From Candidatus Sumerlaeota bacterium (GTDB lineage Bacteria; Sumerlaeota; Sumerlaeia; JAFGJS01): DNA of 22,623 bases. The position numbers were made by a program, and so were the translations under genes. Shown one piece after another: positions 7,546 through 14,400 of this stretch. The stretch lies in assembly GCA_016928995.1 (NCBI GenBank), contig JAFGJS010000141.1, positions 1 to 22,623 of the forward strand, given 5' to 3'. The first letter of the stretch is position 1; each line of letters begins with the position of its first letter. The notes under the pieces were generated by a model, which did not search any database, was not told the DNA's origin, and saw only the letters and a list, made by a program, of their open reading frames with translations.

Positions 7546-7649
7546 CTTTGGACTGCGGCGGCCATGCCGCCGCCTTGGCGAAACTTTGGTTTGAAGGCAG
7601 GGGAATATTCCACGATTCAAGGCGCAGGCATGGCCTGCGCACTCCAAAG
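7546..7649. repeat. inverted pair of 32-bp REP-like palindromes
   Basis: Copy 1 (7546-7577) and the reverse complement of copy 2 (7618-7649) share the frame CTTTGGA-TGCG-GGCCATGCC-CGCCTTG. Each copy has its own hairpin. In copy 1 the stem has GC/GC where copy 2 has CA/TG, so both sides of the stem changed together. The 40 bp between them is unrelated. This is the layout of a BIME-type or non-autonomous mobile element. No transposase gene is in the window. Confidence 0.7.
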
Positions 7650-7740
7650 CCCCCTGCGTAACATCCCGTCAGCCGGCAGCGGAATGTGAAAAAATTAATA
7701 TTTTTGTTTCTACCGTGCAGCACTTTTTGCGATTCTTCAG

Positions 7741-7753
7741 TCACTAATAGTGA
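7741..7753. promoter_or_regulatory. 13-bp palindrome upstream of the sigma factor gene
   Basis: TCACTA-A-TAGTGA is a perfect inverted repeat 22 bp before the sigma factor ATG. It could be an operator, but a 6-bp arm can occur by chance. Confidence 0.2.
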
Positions 7754-7775
7754 GAGATTAAAAACGGATGCGGCG

Positions 7776-8351
7776 ATGATCGATCTGGAGCGGGTCGCTC
7801 AGTTTCAATTGGGTGAGTTGGATGCTTTCGAGGCGCTGATGCGCGGCGAAAGCGCCAGGATGCTCGGATTTATTCGCCGCTACGTCCGTTCGGCGGAACT
7901 GGCGGACGACATTTTTCAGGAGGTCTGCATCCGGGTTTGGAAAAACCGGGCGCAGCTCAAGAATCGGAGCCGTTTCCGCAGCTGGATGTATCAGATCGCG
8001 CGCAACGCGATTTTCGACCAGCTGAAAAGCGAGGATTGGCGGCTGGAGATTGAGTTTTATGGCGATGAGGTTACGGCGCTGACGAGCGTCCGTGATTCGA
8101 TCAAGGAGCCCCGGCAACAGGCGGCGTTGCGCGAGTGGAACCGGATCGTCAGTGCTGAAATCCGCAAGTTGGATCCGAAGTCGCAGGAGATTGTGGCGTT
8201 GCATTTCGCCGCTGGTTTGAATTTGCGGGAGGCGGCGGATGCGCTGAACATGAAGCACAGCACGCTGCGTTCCCGGTTATGCCGGATCTTGCGGCAATTG
8301 AGGCGAAGCCTGGAGCAAAAGGGCATTCAAAGTGGCATCTTGAAACCGTGA
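7776..8351 (+). CDS. ECF-type RNA polymerase sigma factor
   Basis: A 191-residue protein with the two-domain layout of extracytoplasmic-function sigma factors. Region 2 is at about 17-85, with ADDIFQEVCIRVWKN (43-57) for core binding and FRSWMYQIARNAIFD (67-81) for -10 recognition. Region 4 is at about 125-180, with LDPKSQEIVALHFAAGL and the helix-turn-helix LREAADALNMKHSTLRSRL for -35 contact. The frame is open upstream to a GTG at 7686, but the family alignment begins near the ATG at 7776, so that start is used; its ribosome binding site is weak. The next gene starts 16 bp after the stop and encodes a membrane FecR protein, the usual kind of partner for such factors in planctomycete, verrucomicrobial and lentisphaeral genomes. 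Sigma factor identity is sure; its regulon is unknown. Confidence 0.93.
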   Translation: MIDLERVAQFQLGELDAFEALMRGESARMLGFIRRYVRSAELADDIFQEVCIRVWKNRAQLKNRSRFRSWMYQIARNAIFDQLKSEDWRLEIEFYGDEVTALTSVRDSIKEPRQQAALREWNRIVSAEIRKLDPKSQEIVALHFAAGLNLREAADALNMKHSTLRSRLCRILRQLRRSLEQKGIQSGILKP

Positions 8352-8367
8352 TATGGGAAGAAGACGC

Positions 8368-10122
8368 ATGGATTCCAACAACAAGCATGACTGGATCGAG
8401 CTACTGCTGGAGGGCCGTTCGCTGGATGAGCTGCGCGAGGAGCAGGGCGATTGCCTGGATCCGGCCGACGCCAGCGAGGTGCGCGCAATCGAGCGCATCG
8501 TGCGGCTGATGCGGGAGAATGAAAGCGCGCTGGAAGCGGCGAATCAGCGCCGCGCTGAGCGGCTTGTAGGATACGCGGCGCAGCAGATCCGCGAACAGCA
8601 GAGCGAACTTGAAATGGAGCGACAACGCGATACAGCGCCAGCCGAGACGGGCGCTACGCTCGGAAACGCCTTTTGGAGTCTCATTGGCTCTTTTTTTCCT
8701 TCGCGTCCGGATTCGAGCAATGCACCGGGCGAGGAGCGTCCGCGACCGGCAAGGCCGTTCGAGCGTCTGGCCATGCCTGTTCTGCTCTCCGCGCTGGTGA
8801 TTTTCGGCGTTTATATCTTGCTGCAAAAGGGGCCAGCGCCGGAAAACCGGAATCAAACTTTTGCACCACAGACCGTCTTTCGCAACAACGACGAGATCGT
8901 CAGTCTGCCGATCGCGCCGCATGCGCAAGCGGCTTTGGGAGTCCAAACAGTACTGGAGAAATTCTCCGACAGCCAGTTCCGCCTCGCGCAAGGCAAGGTC
9001 TGGCTGGATGTGCAGAAGGGCGGCGAGGGCCTGCTGGTCTCCAGCCCTTACGGCATGGTCTGCGTGACCGGCACCAGTTTCGGCGTGCAATTGAACGAAG
9101 ACGGCATCGTGGTGGATGTGGCGCGGGGCAGCGTGGAGTTTTCCAACGGCAGCCGCAGGCATACATTGGTTCAGGGCGAGTGTCTTCGCGCGGATAATCA
9201 AGGCCTGATTCAGATCGGGCAGCGGGCCTTGCATGAGGCAAAGCCTTACTGGGTGTCGAATCAGGAACGAGAACTCTGGATCGAGCAAAACACGCGCCAG
9301 GTGGCGCATTGGCCGTTGGATGAGCTGCCCGAAAACATCAAGGAAGGCGTCAAGGATCGCGGCAGCTTTGGCATGGACGGCGCCGTGCCGCCGGGCGAAG
9401 AGCCGGAATTCGGCGCTGAAACCCAGTCGGAAGAGCTGTTCGGCACATGTGTGCGTTTCAAGATCGCGATGCGCAAGCAGGCGATTGTGCTGGAGAAAAA
9501 CGACGGACTCGTTCCGCTGAAAGATTTCACGGTGGCGGCATGGGTGAAACGCGAATCGCAAGTCGCCTACCCGCGCATCCTCTCGTCCGCCTCGAACGGC
9601 TGGCGCGTCGGCTTTCACAATGATGAGTTGCTTTTCTCCTCCGCGGCGAACTATCCGCAGCATTACCGCGGAATTCACGATTATTCAGTCGCGGCTTCGC
9701 AGGTGGATGCCGGAAAGTGGCGTCACGTGGCGTACACGTACGAGGCGGATCAACGCAAAGTTTCGTTCTTCATCGACGGACAGCTCGCCGGATCGCAAAA
9801 TCTTGTTGAACCGATCAAGGAGCCGATGGGCGAATTTTACATCGGATTGGGTATCTATAAAGGTGTGCCGGTATCCACAACCGATGGCGCCCATTACTAT
9901 GGGATGGACGCTCAAGGCCAAAGTTATCCTGTGCGGGCGCTCAATCCCAAGGTGGGGCGCGAGGCTCCCCAATACGATATTCCGATTATGATCTTGATGG
10001 AAAACGGCGAACTGACGCCCACAACCCAATTTGACGGATGCATCGACGACCTGCGCGTGTTCGGCGAAACGCTGGATAGCGAGACAATCCGGAAGGTTGC
10101 GAAGTTTGACCTGTTGCCATGA
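8368..10122 (+). CDS. FecR-domain membrane protein with C-terminal LamG/concanavalin-like domain
   Basis: A 584-residue protein. The N-terminal cytoplasmic part (1-134) is charged and partly helical, and would be the part facing the sigma factor. A membrane helix lies at about 135-154 (LAMPVLLSALVIFGVYILLQ). A FecR-like domain follows at about 200-282, with FRLAQGKVWLDV, VCVTGTSFGV and VDVARGSVEF. The C-terminus (313-584) is a LamG/laminin-G-3-like lectin fold, with VAHWPLDE, FTVAAWVKR, KWRHVAYTYE, FFIDGQLAG and FDGCIDDLRVFGETL. By family logic it should sense or bind something outside and control the sigma factor; an anti-sigma role is inference. The ATG at 8368 has GGAAGAAG about 6 nt upstream; an ATG at 8353 is less likely. 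The prepilin gene follows 96 bp later. Confidence 0.88.
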   Translation: MDSNNKHDWIELLLEGRSLDELREEQGDCLDPADASEVRAIERIVRLMRENESALEAANQRRAERLVGYAAQQIREQQSELEMERQRDTAPAETGATLGNAFWSLIGSFFPSRPDSSNAPGEERPRPARPFERLAMPVLLSALVIFGVYILLQKGPAPENRNQTFAPQTVFRNNDEIVSLPIAPHAQAALGVQTVLEKFSDSQFRLAQGKVWLDVQKGGEGLLVSSPYGMVCVTGTSFGVQLNEDGIVVDVARGSVEFSNGSRRHTLVQGECLRADNQGLIQIGQRALHEAKPYWVSNQERELWIEQNTRQVAHWPLDELPENIKEGVKDRGSFGMDGAVPPGEEPEFGAETQSEELFGTCVRFKIAMRKQAIVLEKNDGLVPLKDFTVAAWVKRESQVAYPRILSSASNGWRVGFHNDELLFSSAANYPQHYRGIHDYSVAASQVDAGKWRHVAYTYEADQRKVSFFIDGQLAGSQNLVEPIKEPMGEFYIGLGIYKGVPVSTTDGAHYYGMDAQGQSYPVRALNPKVGREAPQYDIPIMILMENGELTPTTQFDGCIDDLRVFGETLDSETIRKVAKFDLLP

Positions 10123-10218
10123 TTGTTTGCGAGAGGCTCATCAGGACCAGCCTCTCTTGCCATAGGAAGGGAACGTGCAAAGAGCAAACAAACTATATTA
10201 AAAGGAGGCGCCAAAGAT

Positions 10219-10890
10219 ATGAAGCGCGTAAGGAAAAGTTATATCCAATTCGAAGGTTTCACCTTGATCGAATTATTGATCGTGGTGCTGATCATCGCCA
10301 TCCTGGCGGCGATCGCCGTGCCGAACTTCCTGGAGTTCCAGACTCGGGCGAAAGTTTCGCGGGTGCATTCGGACTTGCGCTCGCTGGGAGTAGCTATCGA
10401 AGCTTATATTACTGACGTCGGACGTCCGCCGTTGGATTTTCTGGAAGTGTATAGAGTGTGGAATGTTCCATTTGATGAACGTCACCAGTGTTATATACAA
10501 TTAACCACGCCAATTGCTTATATCTCCACATTTTTTCCCGATGTGTTTGTGGATAAATCTACTGCGACAGATCAGTATGGCGTGTTTCGCCCGGAGTTGC
10601 AATATTATCATTACGACCAATTTCAATTGCCGCGAGCGGATGATGCGCAAGATGCCGGTTGGCATCAGGGCGGGTATGATAATGGTTTTATCTGGTCGCT
10701 CTATTCGGTCGGTCCTCAACATTTCGAGGGAACACCTTGGGTGCCGGACATGTATGATCCATACTCAAGCGCGATATATCCTGAAAAAATTGCGAATATC
10801 TATGATCCGACGAACGGGACAGTCAGCCACGGTAAGATTTATCGCACCAATAAGGGCATTTTGATTGGTAAACATATTCCGCTCGTATAA
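10219..10890 (+). CDS. type IV prepilin / type II pseudopilin-like protein
   Basis: A 223-residue protein. A short basic leader (residues 1-13, ending EG) is followed by FTLIELLIVVLIIAILAAIA: prepilin peptidase should cut between Gly13 and Phe14, with Glu5 of the mature protein at residue 18. The helix continues to VPNFLEFQTRAKVSRVHSDL, a style common in Sumerlaeota, Hydrogenedentota and Lentisphaerota. The rest (60-223) is a Tyr/Asp/Pro-rich globular domain with WSLYSVGPQ and IYDPTNGTVSHGKIYRT near the end. AAAGGAGG about 11 nt before the ATG at 10219 fixes the start; the frame extends further up without a better site. It lies 96 bp after the FecR-LamG gene, so it may be in the same operon. 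Many such proteins exist per genome in these groups, so a pilus role should not be assumed. Confidence 0.9.
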   Translation: MKRVRKSYIQFEGFTLIELLIVVLIIAILAAIAVPNFLEFQTRAKVSRVHSDLRSLGVAIEAYITDVGRPPLDFLEVYRVWNVPFDERHQCYIQLTTPIAYISTFFPDVFVDKSTATDQYGVFRPELQYYHYDQFQLPRADDAQDAGWHQGGYDNGFIWSLYSVGPQHFEGTPWVPDMYDPYSSAIYPEKIANIYDPTNGTVSHGKIYRTNKGILIGKHIPLV

Positions 10891-10940
10891 ACGAGCCATC
10901 GGAATCATAGTCCGGAAACGTCGGTGTATCAGGCCTGAAA

Positions 10941-10980
10941 CGTCCAGACGCGGATCATCACGCCGCGTCTGGACGGCTTT
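10941..10980 (+). terminator. strong hairpin after the prepilin gene
   Basis: CGTCCAGACGCGG (10941-10953) pairs perfectly over 13 bp with CCGCGTCTGGACG (10963-10975) across a 9-nt loop, 50 bp after the stop. Only a short T-run (GCTTTC) follows. It likely ends the sigma/FecR/prepilin unit. Confidence 0.65.
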
Positions 10981-11088
10981 CGATTGTCCGATCAATTATA
11001 TCGTCGTATCTTCTCAACCGAGCCGGTAGGCGAGGCAGTTCTTTTTTCCTACCCGTACATCTGCGACGAAACTCACCGCGACGGCTCC

Positions 11089-12291
11089 TCACGCCTCGCC
11101 GGTGGATTTCAGCAAATCATCCAGAGTTTGTTCATATCGCTCTGCGTCGTCCCATCCGAACTCTTCCGCGCTGTACTTCGCGGATTCGAAGGGCAACGTC
11201 ACGGCGTCGATGTCCGCGCCCAGCGCCGGGATGGCGCTCGCCGCCTGCAGGTTGTATTCGCGCGCTGTCTCACCGGTCTGCCGCGCGCGATATCGCGCCG
11301 CCGTCCAGTCGCAAAACTTCGCATAGGTGCGCATCATGGCTTCGCGCGGCGAGTGTGGCGCGCGTCGGGATCGCCGCCGTTCTTCGCGTTTGCTCCGCGC
11401 CATCAGCAGACCGTGCGTTTCGCCGATGGTCTCATGCGTGCGGCGTTGCGACATCTTGCGCCAACGCCGGCGGCGCATGGCATACAGCACCACGATGAAC
11501 AGCATCAGCGTTCCCATGAGTGCCAGCGTATAGACGAGAATTTCCGTCATCTCCTTTTGCGTCACCTGCGGCAAGGGGCGGCCGCTCGAGCCTTCGATGA
11601 TGCCTTGCATCGTTGGTCGCTCCACGATGGTTCGTCCCGGCACAGGGCCCTGATTAAACTCGGGCTGCGCCCAGAAAATCATTCCCGCGATGAACAGCGC
11701 GCTGCTATAAAATCCGGCGGCGAGCAGATGCGCGCGCCACAGCCGGACGCGCTCCAGTTGCCCGAAGCTTTCCGCGCGAAAGGTGTAGAAATCCATCACG
11801 AAGCAAAGCGTCAGCAACGCCCCAGCCAGACCATAAAACTGCAGCATTTCGTACGGGTGTTGATACTTCTCGATGCCGTAGAGTATCAGGATCAGCAATG
11901 TGTTCATATACATTCGCGCGAAGCTCCGCGCGCCGGACAGCAACGCCAGCAGCGGTAAATGCATCGAGCAGAGGCACAGCAGCAGCGACGCGCGAGAGGA
12001 GATCACCAGCGGCGCCAGGGCGAACGTCACAATCACGAGGAATCCGCCGAAGCGCTCCCGGTAATTCATGCCGCGAAACAAGTCGATCAGCGTCACGCGC
12101 GCGGAGTAGGTGAGCAGGAACAATGCCGTCAGGACGCCCCACAACAGCGTTCCGGTGAGCTGCGGATCGTAATTCAATTGCGGCAATAGCGCCACGTGCA
12201 GCGTCAGGCCCGAAAGCCAAAACGCCCAGAAATACAGCGCCAGCGCATACGGGCTGTGATAAATCGCGCTATGTTTGCGAACCTGTCCCAT
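11089..12291 (-). CDS. membrane protein with C-terminal DUF4129-like domain, no transglutaminase core
   Basis: A 400-residue protein. About six hydrophobic segments fill residues 14-208. A linker of only about 40 residues (209-249) follows, then another membrane helix (251-271), a very basic stretch (RRRRWRK, KREERRRSRR) and a soluble domain at 312-398. That domain has TYAKFCDWTAARY, ETAREYN and ESAKYSAEEFG, which fit the DUF4129 pattern (usual TPREY and ARYG). In TgpA-type proteins a transglutaminase domain with Cys-His-Asp sits where the linker is; here there is no room for it. The start lies 3 bp after the stop of the DUF58 gene, so the two are coupled. The pair is probably a remnant or variant of the MoxR/DUF58/transglutaminase/DUF4129 locus. 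Domain assignment moderate, function unknown. Confidence 0.7.
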   Translation of the reverse strand: MGQVRKHSAIYHSPYALALYFWAFWLSGLTLHVALLPQLNYDPQLTGTLLWGVLTALFLLTYSARVTLIDLFRGMNYRERFGGFLVIVTFALAPLVISSRASLLLCLCSMHLPLLALLSGARSFARMYMNTLLILILYGIEKYQHPYEMLQFYGLAGALLTLCFVMDFYTFRAESFGQLERVRLWRAHLLAAGFYSSALFIAGMIFWAQPEFNQGPVPGRTIVERPTMQGIIEGSSGRPLPQVTQKEMTEILVYTLALMGTLMLFIVVLYAMRRRRWRKMSQRRTHETIGETHGLLMARSKREERRRSRRAPHSPREAMMRTYAKFCDWTAARYRARQTGETAREYNLQAASAIPALGADIDAVTLPFESAKYSAEEFGWDDAERYEQTLDDLLKSTGEA

Positions 12292-12294
12292 CGC

Positions 12295-13566
12295 TTATCT
12301 CGGCAAGGCCAATTGAGTTTCGAGGCGCTCCGTGCGCCCCACGGTATACACCGTGCAACCTAATTCCTTGAACCGCGCGACCAGCGCTTCGAGTTCTTCC
12401 CCTTCCACCTCATACATCTCATGCGCTTCGAGCAGCTTGATGAAACTACGATCGTCCACGAACACCACGATTGGCAGCACGTGGTTCTCCAACATCTGCG
12501 GGATCACCGGCTCCAGCCATTCGCGCTGGAACACGGACGCCGACACAACCCACGCGACCGTTGCGCCGGGCTTCACACGGAAATATTCCCGGTTGCAGAG
12601 CTCGCCGAAATCCCGCGCGCCTTCCGGCCGCCAGATCGCCATGCGGCTCAGGATCAGATGCAGATGCGCCACGCCCGCGCCGAGTTCCACGGTCTCCGTG
12701 CGCGATCCAATCGCGAACACTCGCGCCATGTGCGATTTCTCAATCGCCGTCTGCGCCAGGCACGCCCCGGCCTTCACGATCAGCTCCGTGGAGGTCTTGT
12801 CGCCCACGCCGCGTTGCGCGATGCGCCGCAGATCGAGGAAGATATTCACCTCGGTGATCGCCTGGTCCTCGATCTCGCGCACCGTGAGCACGTCGCGCCG
12901 CGCCGAGGTCGGCCAGTGGATCAGCCGCGGATGATCGCCCGTTCGATAATCGCGCAGATGGATGAACGACTCGCTGTGCCCCGGCCGGCGCACCGTTTCG
13001 CCGCCGACGTGAAACAGCGTGCCCTGCGACAGCAACGGCATGGCGTCGATGGAGGTGGACTTTGGCAGCACGTAAACCGGAGTCACGCATTCCAGCGTGC
13101 GTTCGAATTCAAACACGCCCAGCGCGTCGCCTGTTGAGACTCGCAGCGGACCGATGACATACAGCCCGCGCCGCCGGGAGCAAACGCCTTCGTAAACAAA
13201 GAGTAAGTCCTGGCCGCTACGGAATGGATCACACTCCAGGCAACGCATGTGGTACGGATCGCCCGGATTAAAGTGATCCGTCATGATGAACATCTCGGCG
13301 GCGAAACGGCTGTCATGGCTCACGTGCAACGTCACCGGCAGGCGGCTTTCCTCGAACGCATGCGGATAATGTTCGCGCGACACGCGCATCGAATCGGCCA
13401 GCCGGAAGCTCGTCAACCATGCCAGCGCCATCAGCGCCAGCAGGAACTCGCCCAGGAACAGCAACGCCGGCAGCCGCAACGTCAATCCCGTCGAGATCGC
13501 CAGCGCCGCGGCGAACAGCAGCACGTTGCGCCGCGTAAAAATCGAAAATGATAAATCATGCTCCAT
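12295..13566 (-). CDS. DUF58 domain-containing membrane protein
   Basis: A 423-residue protein. Two hydrophobic segments at about 14-30 and 33-52 anchor it. An extracytoplasmic beta-rich part follows, with RRGLYVIGPLRVSTGDALGVF at 132-152. The DUF58 hallmark RDYRTGDHPRLIHWPTSAR with LTVREIEDQ lies at 205-235. The C-terminal part (235-410) is compatible with the von Willebrand-A-like fold of these proteins. DUF58 genes normally sit beside a MoxR AAA ATPase and a transglutaminase/DUF4129 protein. No MoxR gene is adjacent here: upstream is a 406-bp repeat-rich spacer. The start codon at 13566 has no good ribosome binding site, but no better in-frame start is seen. Confidence 0.88.
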   Translation of the reverse strand: MEHDLSFSIFTRRNVLLFAAALAISTGLTLRLPALLFLGEFLLALMALAWLTSFRLADSMRVSREHYPHAFEESRLPVTLHVSHDSRFAAEMFIMTDHFNPGDPYHMRCLECDPFRSGQDLLFVYEGVCSRRRGLYVIGPLRVSTGDALGVFEFERTLECVTPVYVLPKSTSIDAMPLLSQGTLFHVGGETVRRPGHSESFIHLRDYRTGDHPRLIHWPTSARRDVLTVREIEDQAITEVNIFLDLRRIAQRGVGDKTSTELIVKAGACLAQTAIEKSHMARVFAIGSRTETVELGAGVAHLHLILSRMAIWRPEGARDFGELCNREYFRVKPGATVAWVVSASVFQREWLEPVIPQMLENHVLPIVVFVDDRSFIKLLEAHEMYEVEGEELEALVARFKELGCTVYTVGRTERLETQLALPR

Positions 13567-13617
13567 TGAATTCTGGTTTTCTTATCTCAAATAAATCGCA
13601 CTTTTTTTCATTACAGA

Positions 13618-13698
13618 GCGCTGAAAGCGCGACATATACCAGCCCAGGGCGAAGCCCTGGGTATGCATCGTTCAACATTGATTCAGCCCTGTAAGGGC
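13618..13698. repeat. three small-loop hairpins in a row
   Basis: GCGCT-GAA-AGCGC (13618-13630), CCCAGGGC-GAA-GCCCTGGG (13643-13661) and GCCCT-GTA-AGGGC (13686-13698). All have 3-nt loops, and the first and third are followed by a related GAC/GGC-ATA stretch. GTATGCATC occurs twice, after the second and third stems. This looks like a REP-type intergenic repeat. Confidence 0.65.
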
Positions 13699-13775
13699 GG
13701 CATAGAAGTATGCATCCCAGACCAACTGGCGCGATAACATTCCTTTTGCATCAGGGAACTTCTAATAATAAAAAA

Positions 13776-13870
13776 CTCACGCAGAATCGCGGAGCGCGCA
13801 GAGATTGGATCATTATCTTTAAAACACACACAATTGATTCTCTGTGTTCTCTGTGAACTCTGTGGTGAAT
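13776..13870. repeat. degenerate long palindrome ('cgcagag' type)
   Basis: A left arm rich in CGCAGA/CGCGGAG (13780-13804) faces a right arm of TCTCTGTG/CTCTGTGG words (13838-13868), about 33 bp apart. The arms match only partly. It is the same architecture as at 3260 and 17608. Confidence 0.5.
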
Positions 13871-13972
13871 TTTTTTGGTTCCCCATCAATTTGACATAGC
13901 CTTGCGCCAAAGCGCCATTATAAAATTACAGTGAGAAAACCAGAAAGGAATTAACAGGAAACATCAACAACC

Positions 13973-14317
13973 ATGCCTCGAACATTCAAAGCGACATTTC
14001 TGCCGATGAACGTGACCGTGGAGGTCGATCCATCGCAGGCGCCGTTCGGCCGCATGGGCGAGCCGGGCAGCATCCTCGACATCGCCCAGCTCGCCCCGCG
14101 CGAAATTTACCTCGATCACGTCTGCGGCGGCGTATGCGCCTGCGCCACCTGCCACGTCAAGGTGCGGCAGGGCCTCGAATCCTGCAATCCCCAGAGCGAA
14201 GATGAAATCGACATGCTGACGATGGCTGACGACGTCGAGGAATCCGTTTCCCGCCTCGCCTGTCAAACCATCCCCGACGGCAGCCAGAACCTAATCATCG
14301 AAATCCCCGACCAATAA
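13973..14317 (+). CDS. [2Fe-2S] ferredoxin, Isc/adrenodoxin type
   Basis: A 114-residue electron carrier. Cys51, Cys57, Cys60 and Cys97 have the spacing CX5CX2CX36C of the adrenodoxin/Isc-Fdx family, within HVCGGVCACATCHV and RLACQT. Extra cysteines at 55 and 71 are not needed for the cluster. An acidic stretch (SEDEIDMLTMADDVEE, 75-90) forms the usual partner-docking surface. The start has AGGAAAC about 11 nt upstream. No isc genes, reductase or P450 lies nearby, so its redox partner is unknown; iron-sulfur cluster assembly is the commonest job of this type. Folding and cluster type are sure. Confidence 0.92.
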   Translation: MPRTFKATFLPMNVTVEVDPSQAPFGRMGEPGSILDIAQLAPREIYLDHVCGGVCACATCHVKVRQGLESCNPQSEDEIDMLTMADDVEESVSRLACQTIPDGSQNLIIEIPDQ

Positions 14318-14332
14318 CGAAATCGTGCTAAT

Positions 14333-14350
14333 CTGCCGCGCAGTTTTTTT
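14333..14350 (+). terminator. short hairpin with T7 tract after the ferredoxin gene
   Basis: CTGC-CGC-GCAG (14333-14343) is followed directly by seven T's (14344-14350), 15 bp after the stop codon. The stem is only 4 bp, so efficiency is doubtful. Confidence 0.35.
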
Positions 14351-14400
14351 GCGACGGCTGTATTAGCTTTGGTAGACATTATTGCCACAGGTATTATGAA

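Larger units (their letters stand above)
13567..13972. other. 406-bp gene-free, repeat-rich spacer
   Basis: Between the divergent DUF58 and ferredoxin genes. It carries a three-hairpin repeat (13618-13698), a degenerate long palindrome (13776-13870) and then a short AT-rich leader to the ferredoxin. I see no gene in it. Confidence 0.7.

Noticed and set aside
8401-9678. 425-residue minus-strand frame opposite the FecR-LamG gene
   Set aside because: No domain signal; the opposite frame has convincing FecR and LamG motifs.
13891-13924. Promoter TTGACA/TATAAA before the ferredoxin gene
   Set aside because: The two boxes are 22 bp apart, too far for a normal sigma-70 promoter; each may belong to another arrangement.
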